From positions 62,001 through 126,000 of the forward strand of contig NZ_JABUXU010000012.1 of NCBI RefSeq assembly GCF_014897675.1: a stretch of DNA of 64,000 nt, read 5' to 3'. Shown here piece after piece: positions 26,500-35,249 of this stretch; the first letter of the stretch is position 1, and each line of letters opens with the position of its first letter. The notes under the pieces are model-generated. The model saw nothing but the letters and a program-made list of their open reading frames with translations. It ran no database searches and was not told the origin of the DNA. A program made the position numbers and the translations under genes. The DNA is from Advenella sp. FME57. Its GTDB lineage: Bacteria > Pseudomonadota > Gammaproteobacteria > Burkholderiales > Burkholderiaceae_B.

Positions 26500-27462
26500 A
26501 TGAATAAACGCACTTTTGTGCTGGCTACCGCACTGGCCGCGAGCATGCTTGCTTCTGGCGTTAGCTTTGCAGAAACGACAAAAGCCGCTGTCTCCTACGT
26601 GACGGCGCCTTTTAACGTTCCGTCAATTGTCATGCGCGAAAAAGGCTATCTGGACGAGGCCTTTGCCGCCCATGGTGTGAAACTGAGCCATCCGGAGATT
26701 ACTTCTGGTGCGGCGCAGACTCAGGCGCTTGCCGCCGGCGAGCTGCAGATAGCCTCGGTACTGGGTGGAACCTCTGCGATTCTGGCCAACGCCAATGGCG
26801 CGGATGTTGTGGTCATGGGCGCTTATGCCCGTGCGCCCAAAGCGTACTTCGTCATGGCGGCGGCCAATGGCCCGGCCGATATCAAGTCGCTTAAGGGTAA
26901 AAAGGTGGCCGGGCCCAAGGGAACGGTGCTCAATCAATTGTTGGTGGCAGCACTGGCGGCCGAAAAAATGACCCTGGATGATATCGAATATATCAATATG
27001 GATCTGCCAACCGCACGTGCGGCTCTGCTTGCTGGTCGTGTTGATGCAGTTACGCTGGCGGGCGCCAATGCCACGCAGGTCGAGGCCGCCGGCGGTCATA
27101 TCATTGTCAATGGCCAAGGGCTGATCGCACCGACGACGGTCATTGGCGCCAGTCGCGACTTTGCCAAGGCCAATCCGCAATTGCTCAAGGCCTATTTCCA
27201 GGCTCATCTGAAAGCGCTCGATTTTATGCGTGAGCAACCGGAAGAGGCACTGGCCATTGCTGCCAAAGACCAGGACATCAGTCTTGACGAAGCGCGCAAG
27301 CAATATGCGCTTTATGATTTTGATCCCAAAATGACCGAGGCGGATGTTGCCAATCTTGAGGCCGACCAGGCATTCATGATTTCTGCGGGTATGTTGGAAG
27401 CGTCCAGCAAGATTGATATTCGCAAGGATCTGATCCTGCCATCAGCGTTTGACATCAAATAA
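26500..27462 (+). CDS. Periplasmic binding protein, SsuA/TauA type
   Basis: A 320-residue secreted protein with a Sec signal (MNKRTFVLATALAASMLASG, cleavage near SFAE) and the NMT1/SsuA-type fold: YVTAPFNVPSIVMREKGYLD, AAGELQIASVLGGTSAILAN and LKGKKVAGPKGTVLNQLL. It starts ten bases after the ATPase gene, completing a three-gene importer. No lipobox is present. The ligand is not evident from the sequence; family members bind sulfonates, taurine, nitrate or thiamine precursors. Confidence 0.88.
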   Translation: MNKRTFVLATALAASMLASGVSFAETTKAAVSYVTAPFNVPSIVMREKGYLDEAFAAHGVKLSHPEITSGAAQTQALAAGELQIASVLGGTSAILANANGADVVVMGAYARAPKAYFVMAAANGPADIKSLKGKKVAGPKGTVLNQLLVAALAAEKMTLDDIEYINMDLPTARAALLAGRVDAVTLAGANATQVEAAGGHIIVNGQGLIAPTTVIGASRDFAKANPQLLKAYFQAHLKALDFMREQPEEALAIAAKDQDISLDEARKQYALYDFDPKMTEADVANLEADQAFMISAGMLEASSKIDIRKDLILPSAFDIK

Positions 27463-27511
27463 AAAATGAGGCGGGTGGCAGACGCTACCCGTTTCGCTTG
27501 CGGGTAAAGAT

Positions 27512-28513
27512 ATGAAACTTTCGCTTCTTGACCAGGTCCAGATCGGCACGGGGCGCGATAGCGCAACGGCGATTGCCGATACGATCACACTCTCGCGTCA
27601 TCTTGACGCGCTGGGATTTGCACGGCACTGGATCGTCGAGCATCATGCCGTCCCATACGAGGCTTGCGTTGATCCGATGGTGCTGGCACCGGTCCTGGCG
27701 GCAGCAACCTCTCGCATCCGGATTGGTATTGGCGGCGTGTTGCTGAACAATTACAGCCCCTATAAAGTTGCAGAAAGTGTCCAGACCCTTGCTGCGCTGT
27801 ATCCGGGGCGATTCGATCTGGGTATGGGCCAGTCTGTGTCGGGACCCTTGCCCGATCTGGCGCTGCAACCGGATCGCAGTCGTCCGCTATTGCACGACCA
27901 GGGCGACAAGATCCATGAACTGCTGGGACATCTTTTTGCAGATTTGCCAGCGGATCATGCTTTTGCAAGTCTTAAGGTCATGCCCGATGTCGCACCTGTT
28001 CTGCCCTGGATCATGGCCGTTAGTCCAAACTCGGCGGCGCGCGCGGGGGCGCTGGGTTTGCCGCTTGCGCTCTCGGCCTTTCATAAACCGGAATTCGCAG
28101 TTGAGTCTGCAGCCAGTTATCGCCGCGCCTTTCGGGCGTCTGATCGCCTGGGCTTGCCACGATCGCCACAAATTTTTCTGGCGATCAGGCTGAGTACGGG
28201 TGTTGACCAGGATGAGGCCGAACGGCTGGCCATGCCCATGCGCTGGTGTTTTGATCAGCGTCGTCGACTGGAAACCATGCCCGACCGCTTGCCTACAGTG
28301 GATGAAGCGGTAGCGCTGGCCGGCGGCGTCTGGCCTGCAGAAACGGCCCAATGGCCGATGTATACGATCTGCCCCTTGGAGCATTTGCGTGATCGGTTGC
28401 TCATGATGGCGCAAGCCGTTGGCTGCGACGAGATCATGCTGCAAGATGTATTGCCTGACCCAGCCATGAGGCTCGCGCATTACACCGCAATCGCACAGGT
28501 GATGGCCGATTGA
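27512..28513 (+). CDS. LLM-class flavin-dependent oxidoreductase (MsnO8-like)
   Basis: A 333-residue luciferase-like monooxygenase fold protein. It opens MKLSLLDQVQIGTGRDSATA and has ARHWIVEHHAV, ATSRIRIGIGGVLLNNYSPYKVAE and FDLGMGQSVSG, typical of the MsnO8-like LLM group. Such enzymes use reduced FMN to oxidise sulfonates, alkanes or other small molecules and need a separate flavin reductase, which is not present here. It follows the importer by 49 bases and probably acts on the imported compound. Confidence 0.85.
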   Translation: MKLSLLDQVQIGTGRDSATAIADTITLSRHLDALGFARHWIVEHHAVPYEACVDPMVLAPVLAAATSRIRIGIGGVLLNNYSPYKVAESVQTLAALYPGRFDLGMGQSVSGPLPDLALQPDRSRPLLHDQGDKIHELLGHLFADLPADHAFASLKVMPDVAPVLPWIMAVSPNSAARAGALGLPLALSAFHKPEFAVESAASYRRAFRASDRLGLPRSPQIFLAIRLSTGVDQDEAERLAMPMRWCFDQRRRLETMPDRLPTVDEAVALAGGVWPAETAQWPMYTICPLEHLRDRLLMMAQAVGCDEIMLQDVLPDPAMRLAHYTAIAQVMAD

Positions 28514-28633
28514 GTTCGCCTTTTTTGCGCAGAAGCGATAGCAGTTTAACTACGCTAAGACGCGTCTAAATACAAGGACGTAACAAACAGTATCAATTCC
28601 GGATTGCTGGTTAAGGGTTTTTGTCGCAGAATA

Positions 28634-28647
28634 TGATTACGTAGTCA
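28634..28647. promoter_or_regulatory. Candidate operator upstream of the TfdA-like gene
   Basis: TGATTACGTAGTCA is a 14-bp dyad with one mismatched pair and a central CG step, as in many LacI-family operators. It lies about 130 bases before the TfdA-like start and could be the target of the LacI regulator encoded two genes downstream. Support is symmetry and position only. Confidence 0.35.
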
Positions 28648-28779
28648 TTTTTTGACAAAAGTGCTATCGCATGCCGTGTTGCTTCGGCGTTCGGCCGTCA
28701 CCTTCGGAAATTGACCTGCCTGTCTGTAAGAACTAACAATAATTCACGAGCCTATTGCTGCTTTAGAGGAGGATTCATC

Positions 28780-29649
28780 ATGAGTTTATCAATTGCACCC
28801 GTTCACCCCCATTTTGTTGGTGAAGTGAGTCACGTCGATCTTCGGAGTGCTGACAATCAAGCGTTGCAGGCGATCCGGGATGGAATGGACAAGTACGCAG
28901 TACTCGTTTTTCATGGTCAGCCGATGACGAACGATGAACAATTAACATTTGCTCAGCGTCTGGATGGCGAGCTGCACACTAAAACGTCGCTATCCGTGTT
29001 GGAGAAAAGCCGTTTCGGAACCAATGCCATTACGGATATTTCAAATGTAAATGACAAAGGCGAGGTGCTCAAAGCCGATGACCGCCGTCGTGTCAGTTCA
29101 TTAAGCAATCGGCTTTGGCATACGGACGCGTCTTTTAATGACCCAGCCGGGCGTTATTCTATGTTGTCGGCCAAGGTAGTGCCTCCGGTCAGTGCGGATA
29201 CGGAATTTGCGGATATGCGTGCTGCCTATGATTGTTTGGATGAAGAAACCAAAGAGAAAATCGAAGGTCTGGCTGTATTTCATTCCATCGTTTATTCGCG
29301 TCATGTGCTGGGCTTCGAGTTTGCAGAAGAAGAAAAGGCCAAGTTGCCCGGTGCCGTTCATCCTCTGGTTCGCGTCATTCCCCGTTCTGAAAGAAAATCG
29401 TTGTATTTGGCCTCACATGCCTCGCATATTGTTGACTGGCCTGTGCCCGAAGGTCGCGCCTTGCTGCGCGAGCTAACCGAACATGCAACCGCCCGTGAGT
29501 TTGTCTATCGGCATGCCTGGAAAGAAAATGATTTTGTAATATGGGACAACCGGGCGACGATGCATCGGGGTTTGCCCTTTGATGACAAAAAATACCCCAG
29601 AGAGTTACGCCGGACGACCACGCTGGACCTTGAAATGGTAACCGCCTGA
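28780..29649 (+). CDS. TfdA-like alpha-ketoglutarate-dependent dioxygenase
   Basis: A 289-residue Fe(II)/2-oxoglutarate dioxygenase of the TauD/TfdA family. The metal triad is His and Asp in LWHTDASF with the distal His in MHRGLPF; the 2-oxoglutarate Arg lies in LRRTTTLD. The order of motifs (ADISNV-like DISNV, ARYSMLSA-like GRYSMLSAK, ASHASHI, ATAREFVYRHAW) follows TfdA closely, but the substrate need not be 2,4-D. AGAGGAGG before the ATG at 28780 fixes the start over the open frame to 28711. It is followed by an Nramp-like transporter that may import its substrate. Confidence 0.9.
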   Translation: MSLSIAPVHPHFVGEVSHVDLRSADNQALQAIRDGMDKYAVLVFHGQPMTNDEQLTFAQRLDGELHTKTSLSVLEKSRFGTNAITDISNVNDKGEVLKADDRRRVSSLSNRLWHTDASFNDPAGRYSMLSAKVVPPVSADTEFADMRAAYDCLDEETKEKIEGLAVFHSIVYSRHVLGFEFAEEEKAKLPGAVHPLVRVIPRSERKSLYLASHASHIVDWPVPEGRALLRELTEHATAREFVYRHAWKENDFVIWDNRATMHRGLPFDDKKYPRELRRTTTLDLEMVTA

Positions 29650-29742
29650 ACCACAGTGGCGATGCAGCAATAAGATACTTCGAAAACTAGTTGGCTGCAT
29701 CACAGGCGAAATAATGACTTATAACAAGGAAGAGACAAAGCT

Positions 29743-31110
29743 ATGACTGTAAATGCAACTGACATAAAAGCGTCAGGGAAGTCGGGTGTGCCGCCGTTTG
29801 CTGAAAATACGGCCTCCAATGCCGATCCGGCATCCGTGGGCGCGCCCATACCTTCAACATTCTGGGGCTATGTGAAGTCCTTTGGACCTGGTATTGTCCT
29901 TGTCCTTACCTGGTTAGGGGCGGGAGACCTGGTCGACAATGCGGTGGCAGGAGCCCATTATGGGTACACTCTGATGTGGGGGCTTGCGCTGGCATTGGTT
30001 GTGCGATATCTGCTTGTCAGCATTATCGCCAACTATCAACTGATGAATATACAGGGACATACCATCTTTGAAGGGTATACCAAGGTATGGAAGTATTATC
30101 CAATATTGCTGGCAATTGGCGGCGTCGTTCTTGGCCACTTTTATGAGTCTTATACCATCAAAGGGTCAGGAGAGGCCCTGTATTATCTGACCGGCCAATC
30201 GGGTTCCGTCATGCTCTGGAGTATTGTCGCTGTGATCGCGGCGGTGCTGATTACTGGTAAGGCGGTATACCGCTATCTGGAAAATGTAGAAAAAATTATT
30301 CTGGTGGTTCTGGCCGCGAGCCTCATAGGCGGTGCCATTGTGGCAAAACCAGATGTTAGCGCGATTGTCGCTGGTACTTTGGCGTTTGAGGTTCCTCAGA
30401 CAGTGGGCTCTTATGGCGCTTTACTGATTGTTATATCCCTCATTGGTGCGGTAGGCGGTTCGCTGGCCAATTTGCTATATCCCACATTCATGAAAGAAAA
30501 AGGATATATCCGACCGGAGCATCGCAAAGTGCAACGGTATGATTTGCTATTCGGAATTTTTGTCATTATTGTGCTGGATCTTGCCGTCTGGGTAATGGGG
30601 GCAGAAGTATTGCACCCGCGCGGTATAACAATATCCAATTTCAATGACTTGGCGCATCTGCTCGGTCAGGTGGCTGGACGCCTTGGCGAATTAATTATTT
30701 ATTTGGGGGTGTTGTGCGCCTGTTTCAGTTCGGTCATTGGCTATGCGCACGGGTTTCCGAAAATGGCAATGGAATGTGTGTATTGTGTTGCCCCTGAGCG
30801 CAAGGAAAAGTACAAGGCTGCACCCAGCAAAGATCCCCTGTTTCGCCTGACTTACTTTCTTGTTGCCATTTTGCCTTTGATGTGGGCAATTCCCGGTATG
30901 CCGGGTTTTATTCTGTTGACGATTTTTGTGAATGCAGCACAGGTTGTGCTGATGCCTCTCGTTTCCATTGGTTTGATAGTGTTGATCAACCGTAAAGATC
31001 TCATGGGTGATTTGGCGGGCAATAAATTCCATACCATCATGCTTGTATTTCTCACCGCACTGGCAATTTGGGGGTCGTACGTTACTTTCGCTTCAATGCT
31101 GGAAGCTTGA
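29743..31110 (+). CDS. Nramp-like membrane transporter without the canonical metal motif
   Basis: A 455-residue protein with about eleven membrane segments of the Nramp (LeuT-like) superfamily. TM1 normally carries DPGN, which binds the metal; here the segment reads WLGAGDLVDNAVAGAHYGY, so the Pro-Gly-Asn triplet is lost, and the TM6 Met-Pro-His region reads VIGYAHGFPKM. The change suggests that it does not carry Mn2+ or Fe2+ like MntH. It lies 93 bases after the TfdA-like gene and ahead of a convergent LacI regulator, so an organic substrate used by the dioxygenase is a fair guess. Confidence 0.8.
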   Translation: MTVNATDIKASGKSGVPPFAENTASNADPASVGAPIPSTFWGYVKSFGPGIVLVLTWLGAGDLVDNAVAGAHYGYTLMWGLALALVVRYLLVSIIANYQLMNIQGHTIFEGYTKVWKYYPILLAIGGVVLGHFYESYTIKGSGEALYYLTGQSGSVMLWSIVAVIAAVLITGKAVYRYLENVEKIILVVLAASLIGGAIVAKPDVSAIVAGTLAFEVPQTVGSYGALLIVISLIGAVGGSLANLLYPTFMKEKGYIRPEHRKVQRYDLLFGIFVIIVLDLAVWVMGAEVLHPRGITISNFNDLAHLLGQVAGRLGELIIYLGVLCACFSSVIGYAHGFPKMAMECVYCVAPERKEKYKAAPSKDPLFRLTYFLVAILPLMWAIPGMPGFILLTIFVNAAQVVLMPLVSIGLIVLINRKDLMGDLAGNKFHTIMLVFLTALAIWGSYVTFASMLEA

Positions 31111-31157
31111 GTGCAGATGCGTATAGGGGTATTGCAGGATGAGGGCGGTGCGGCAGG

Positions 31158-32171
31158 CTATTGGCCGTTTTTGCTGGTGGTCTCTCGAATGACGAGTTCG
31201 TTGGAAAGCCTCACTGTCTCTGGCTTAAGTTCAGGGTTTTCGATCCGCAGCAGCAGACGGTCGACAACCAGAGCAGCCATGCTTGGCAGTGGCTGCCGGA
31301 TCGTTGTGAGACCGATCGCTTCCCAGCCAGCCATTGGGATATCATCGTATCCCATCACCCAGAGATCTTCGGGAACGCGCTTGCCACACGCCCGGGCGCC
31401 ATCGAGCGCACCGATTGCGATGATATCATTGGTACAAAAAACGGCGTCAACATCGGGCGCTAAACCCAACAGGGCTTGCATCGCCTGATAGCCATTTTCG
31501 TAGGTAAAAACAGTGAATTGAGAAGGAGGGTGAATAAGTCGAATGGGCCTGGTGGCATGCTTCAATTTCTCCATAAACCCTTTTTCTCGATCCAAAATTG
31601 TGCTGGCTTCGGAAAATCCGGTAAGCAGGCCGATATGCCGGCGCTTGCCTTTGACAAAATATTCCGCCGCTATCTGGCCGCCGTTGTAATTATCGCTGAT
31701 CACGGCATCATAGGGCCGACCAGACAGGTTACGGTTCAGAAATACAACCGGCTTGCGATGGGCAATTATCTGGTGTTGTAGCCGGGAAGAGGCAACAGCT
31801 GTCGCGAAGATAACGCCGTCAACATCACTTTCAGCAATTGCGCTCGCCGTCGCATCGTCCAGCTCAGTGCTTGTTTCCCATATCGTGGTTTTTAAGCCAT
31901 GACTCGCTAGCTGGTTGACGAGCAGATGCAAAAGAGACGGGTATAGCGGATTCGTCAGGTTGGCCACGACCACTGCGATGGTGCCACTGCGATTGGTCTT
32001 CATCTGACGTGCTGCAGCATTTGGCATATAGCCATGTTCCCGGATTACTTGCAGCACATGTTCGCGTGTTTTGGTCTTGATACTGGGGTGATTTCTGATC
32101 ACACGTGATACTGTGCTTTGCGATACGCCTGCTAGAAGGGCGATATCCTGGCTGGTCAGGTTTTTTTTCAT
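31158..32171 (-). CDS. LacI-family transcriptional regulator
   Basis: A 337-residue repressor: helix-turn-helix with hinge (LTSQDIALLAGVSQSTVSRV, RQMKTNRSGTIAVVV) and a periplasmic-binding-like ligand domain (DVDGVIFATAV, AVFCTNDIIAIGALDGARAC, ELVIRETT). It is convergent with the Nramp-like gene and probably controls the TfdA-like/Nramp-like pair and possibly itself. LacI members usually sense sugars, but the GntR/PurR-like subclass also senses acids. Confidence 0.9.
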   Translation of the reverse strand: MKKNLTSQDIALLAGVSQSTVSRVIRNHPSIKTKTREHVLQVIREHGYMPNAAARQMKTNRSGTIAVVVANLTNPLYPSLLHLLVNQLASHGLKTTIWETSTELDDATASAIAESDVDGVIFATAVASSRLQHQIIAHRKPVVFLNRNLSGRPYDAVISDNYNGGQIAAEYFVKGKRRHIGLLTGFSEASTILDREKGFMEKLKHATRPIRLIHPPSQFTVFTYENGYQAMQALLGLAPDVDAVFCTNDIIAIGALDGARACGKRVPEDLWVMGYDDIPMAGWEAIGLTTIRQPLPSMAALVVDRLLLRIENPELKPETVRLSNELVIRETTSKNGQ

Positions 32172-32340
32172 TTGGCGAAATAATATTGTTATGTCATGAT
32201 AAGCGAATATTTGATTGACCCGTCATCTAGCGGCTCGCTTTGTGTAGTTCATATGAAATAACGTAGCAATGGCGCGTCATATGATATCTATCCATTGAGT
32301 AATATAGCAGACGAAAAACTACGACGAGAAATTGCAATTG

Positions 32341-32640
32341 CTATATTTGAGCGTGCTCCAGGGGTTTGATGTTAGCCAGTACTTCGGCTAGTGCGTCTTT
32401 TGTTCGTGCCTGATCGTAGTTCAATTGCAGGCCAGTCCAAAACTCATCAGACGTGCCAAAATAGCGTGACAAACGCAGGCCGGTGTCCACAGTCACAGCT
32501 CGATTGCCCGCGATAATCTCACCGATGCGCCTTTGTGATACGCCAATCTCTTTTGCCAGCCGATATTGGCTGATGTTCATCGGTCTCAAAAATTCTTCCA
32601 GCAAGATCTCGCCAGGCGTTGGGTATCGTACGGTACGCAT
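32341..32640 (-). CDS. higA: HigA-family antitoxin
   Basis: A 99-residue antitoxin of the HigA/XRE family: PTPGEILLEEFLRPMNISQY, then the helix-turn-helix LAKEIGVSQRRIGEIIAGNR. AGGAGG precedes the ATG at 32640, better than the in-frame GTG at 32646. HigA binds its operator and neutralises the mRNA interferase HigB. Here the upstream higB is decayed, so HigA is an orphan that may now act only as a DNA-binding protein. Confidence 0.9.
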   Translation of the reverse strand: MRTVRYPTPGEILLEEFLRPMNISQYRLAKEIGVSQRRIGEIIAGNRAVTVDTGLRLSRYFGTSDEFWTGLQLNYDQARTKDALAEVLANIKPLEHAQI

Positions 32641-32655
32641 AGTCACCTCCTGGTG

Positions 32656-32912
32656 CTAGTCCACAATTTCAACGTGCTCGATGTCATGCTCAGTTCAGAC
32701 AAAGCAGATGCGCCATTGATCATTGATACGGATGCTGTATTGTCCTTGCCGACTCCCTTTTAGTCGTTCTTGCCGATTATTCGGTGGGTGCGCCGGTCTG
32801 GAATGTTAGCGGCCTTTTCAAGCACGGGCACCGTTTCAATATTGACGAAACGTGCAACTCGGATGCGGTCAAGCATGGTTCTGGTGTTCTTACAGGCAAA
32901 GGACTTGATCGT
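32656..32912 (-). pseudogene. higB: Decayed higB toxin gene
   Basis: On the minus strand the region still encodes pieces of HigB: IKSFACKNT and RVARFVNIET in one frame, then after a frame change near 32785-32800 RLKGSRQGQYSIRINDQWR and, after an in-frame TGA (32695-32697) where homologs have TGG for Trp, TEHDIEHVEIVD with a terminal TAG at 32656. The expected ATG before IKSF is ACG (32910-32912). At least three lesions therefore remove the toxin. Two direct copies of AGTAACGTAA (32915-32924, 32931-32940) upstream may be remains of the operator. Confidence 0.85.
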
Positions 32913-33038
32913 ATAGTAACGTAAGGCGTTAGTAACGTAAACAGATAGTATCAAGATCGTGGATAAAGTCGATTCGCCGCTTCCAAGCATTGAAGTCAGC
33001 TGAGCGAAGAACAGACGCCACGACCCACGGATGTTCTC

Positions 33039-33959
33039 TCACATTCTTCCCGACGTGCTCGACCAGTTAACGTCCTGGAAATGTTTGCGTAAATGGTCGA
33101 TAAATAGTCGCACCTTGTAGGGCAGGTAGCGCTTGCTTTGGATGACCGCATAAATATCCAGTCCTTCGCATTTATAGTCGGGGAGCACCACCTGGAGTCG
33201 GCCCTGGGAGATCAATTCTTCGACCATATAGCGCGGATGCATGGAGATGCCGTAGTGGCGCAGCGCCAGATGCAGTAAGGATTCGCCCAGATTCGAGTTG
33301 AAAGATCCGCCGACCTGCACTTTATGCAGCTTGCCCTGGGCATCGGTCAATTGCCAGGTGGAGGTGGGGTTTTTCAATGTATGAACCAGGCAGTTGTGGT
33401 TTTTTAAATCGGCCGGATGTTTGGGGTTTTTTGCCCGTTCAAGAAAATCGCTAGTGGCAACCAGCACTTGCGGCACCACGGCAATCTTGTAAGCGATCTG
33501 GCTGGTGTCACGCAAATGAGGAGCAATTCTGACAGACAGATCCATATTTTCTGCAATCAGGTCGCTTCTGCCGTCATCAAGCTGCATGGTGATTTGTACT
33601 TCCGTATAGGCTTCCAGGAACGCCTGGACGGCGGGCGCCAGGTGAACGGCACCGAATGAAGGCGGCGAACCCACGCGAATTCTCCCGGTCGGCAGTTGCA
33701 CTGAGCTGCGTACCAGATCTTTGAGTTCGGTGAGTGCCCGCGACACGCTATCGGCATTGCGCAATAGAATTTCACCGCTTTCTGTCAGACTCACGCGTTT
33801 GGTGTTGCGCTGGAGCAATTGCGTTTCGAAGGATTGCTCCAGCCAGGCGATTTTCTTGGAAATAACCGAGCGGCTGGTGCCCAGCCTTTCGGCCGCTTTG
33901 GTAAAGCTCAGGCCTTTTGCTACTTCCACAAAGACCCCAATACATTCGACAGTGTTCAT
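33039..33959 (-). CDS. LysR-family transcriptional regulator
   Basis: A 306-residue regulator with an N-terminal winged helix (FVEVAKGLSFTKAAERLGTS, QLLQRNTKRVSLTESG) and an effector domain. It is divergent from the catabolic operon at 34074 with a 114-bp spacer, so it very likely controls that operon. Confidence 0.9.
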   Translation of the reverse strand: MNTVECIGVFVEVAKGLSFTKAAERLGTSRSVISKKIAWLEQSFETQLLQRNTKRVSLTESGEILLRNADSVSRALTELKDLVRSSVQLPTGRIRVGSPPSFGAVHLAPAVQAFLEAYTEVQITMQLDDGRSDLIAENMDLSVRIAPHLRDTSQIAYKIAVVPQVLVATSDFLERAKNPKHPADLKNHNCLVHTLKNPTSTWQLTDAQGKLHKVQVGGSFNSNLGESLLHLALRHYGISMHPRYMVEELISQGRLQVVLPDYKCEGLDIYAVIQSKRYLPYKVRLFIDHLRKHFQDVNWSSTSGRM

Positions 33960-34073
33960 GGTCGATCACAACCTTTGTTCGTGATATGGAAACAGTCATT
34001 TTGCCATCTGTTCCTATGCACAGGCAATCGTGCTGCATAGAATGGCCATAATTCTTGACTACCGTTACGCATC

Positions 34074-35228
34074 ATGAGTATCCCACAGATTGATTATCAC
34101 CTGTTCGGCACGCACGTAAAGTTCGGCCCCGGCTGCGCCCGGGATTTGCGTAGTGAACTGGATGCGCTGGGCAGCAGGCGTGTGCTAGTGTTAATGCAAC
34201 AGCGCATGGCGCACTCTGATAGCTGGGCTGCCTTGCGGCAAACGCTGGATGGTCTGCAAATGCAGATGCACAGTTCGGTGCCGAACCACAGCAGCGTTGC
34301 CTGGGTCGAGCAACTGGCTAGCGAGATGGCTCAATTTCAGCCGGACAGTATTGTCGCGCTGGGCGGCGGCAGTGTGTCAGATTCGGCCAAAGCGCTGGCC
34401 ATGTTGCATGCCGAAGGAGGTCCGCTGGCCGACCATGTGACGCGCTTTACGCCGCCGGCCCGTGTCCACGTGCCGCTGCGCACGAAACCCAAGCTGCCGA
34501 TTATTTCACTGCCCACCACCGCATCCGGCGCTGAGTTGACACCATCGTTCGGCGTAAGGCAAGACGAGCACAAGCTGCTTTTCTGGAACCGCCAGCTGGC
34601 CAGCCGTACGGTGCTGCTGGATCCGGATTTAAGCGGCGATATGCCTTTGACGCTATTGCGCTATACCGCCATGAATGGGTTGGCACACTGTTTTGAAGGC
34701 ATGTATTCGCGCAGCCGATCTCTGATTTCCGATGGCATTGCACTGCAATCGATCGAATTGTTTGCCCAGGCGCTCACCGACAATACGCTCGATGAGAAGG
34801 AGCAACGCTGGCGTCTTCTGCTTGGCGGACATCTATCCGGCATCGTGCTATCGATGGCCAAAACTTGTCTTCATCATGCCATTTGTCATGTCATTGGCGC
34901 CCGGCATAACGCAGGACATGGGCAGATCAACACCATTATCCTGCCTCACGCGCTTCGGTTCAATGACAGCGTTGCCGGTACCAGCCTTGCTCCCGCACTG
35001 GTCATGCTGAATCGAGTATCGGGCACAAGCCATGCAAGTGTTTCCGACTGGATTTCAGCTGTGATTGAGCAACTGGGGTTGAGTGCATCCCTGGCAGATA
35101 TTGGCCTTACCAACAATGACTTTTTGCCGATTGCGCAGCAAACCATGACAGAGCGCGGACTTGCGGTCAACCCCCGTCCCGTCAGCCACGCTGATGAGAT
35201 CTTATCCATTCTAAGGCAAGCCGCCTGA
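34074..35228 (+). CDS. Iron-type alcohol dehydrogenase family, maleylacetate-reductase-like
   Basis: A 384-residue group III dehydrogenase. The nucleotide site GGGSVSDSAKA lies near residue 100. The metal region reads MNGLAHCFEG instead of the MDALTHAIEA of Fe-alcohol dehydrogenases, and HHAICHVIG plus HNAGHGQINTIILPHAL follow. The Asp-to-Asn change at the first ligand is typical of maleylacetate reductases, which need no metal and reduce maleylacetate to 3-oxoadipate with NAD(P)H. It is the first gene of a seven-gene operon, suggesting a ring-cleavage or dicarboxylate pathway, but no hydroxyquinol dioxygenase is present. Confidence 0.8.
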   Translation: MSIPQIDYHLFGTHVKFGPGCARDLRSELDALGSRRVLVLMQQRMAHSDSWAALRQTLDGLQMQMHSSVPNHSSVAWVEQLASEMAQFQPDSIVALGGGSVSDSAKALAMLHAEGGPLADHVTRFTPPARVHVPLRTKPKLPIISLPTTASGAELTPSFGVRQDEHKLLFWNRQLASRTVLLDPDLSGDMPLTLLRYTAMNGLAHCFEGMYSRSRSLISDGIALQSIELFAQALTDNTLDEKEQRWRLLLGGHLSGIVLSMAKTCLHHAICHVIGARHNAGHGQINTIILPHALRFNDSVAGTSLAPALVMLNRVSGTSHASVSDWISAVIEQLGLSASLADIGLTNNDFLPIAQQTMTERGLAVNPRPVSHADEILSILRQAA

Positions 35229-35249
35229 TACTTTGTAGAGGACTAATTT

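Noticed and set aside
28780-29649. TfdA-like enzyme as a true 2,4-D dioxygenase
   Set aside because: Motif order is TfdA-like, but no other 2,4-D pathway genes (chlorophenol hydroxylase, chlorocatechol dioxygenase) are nearby.
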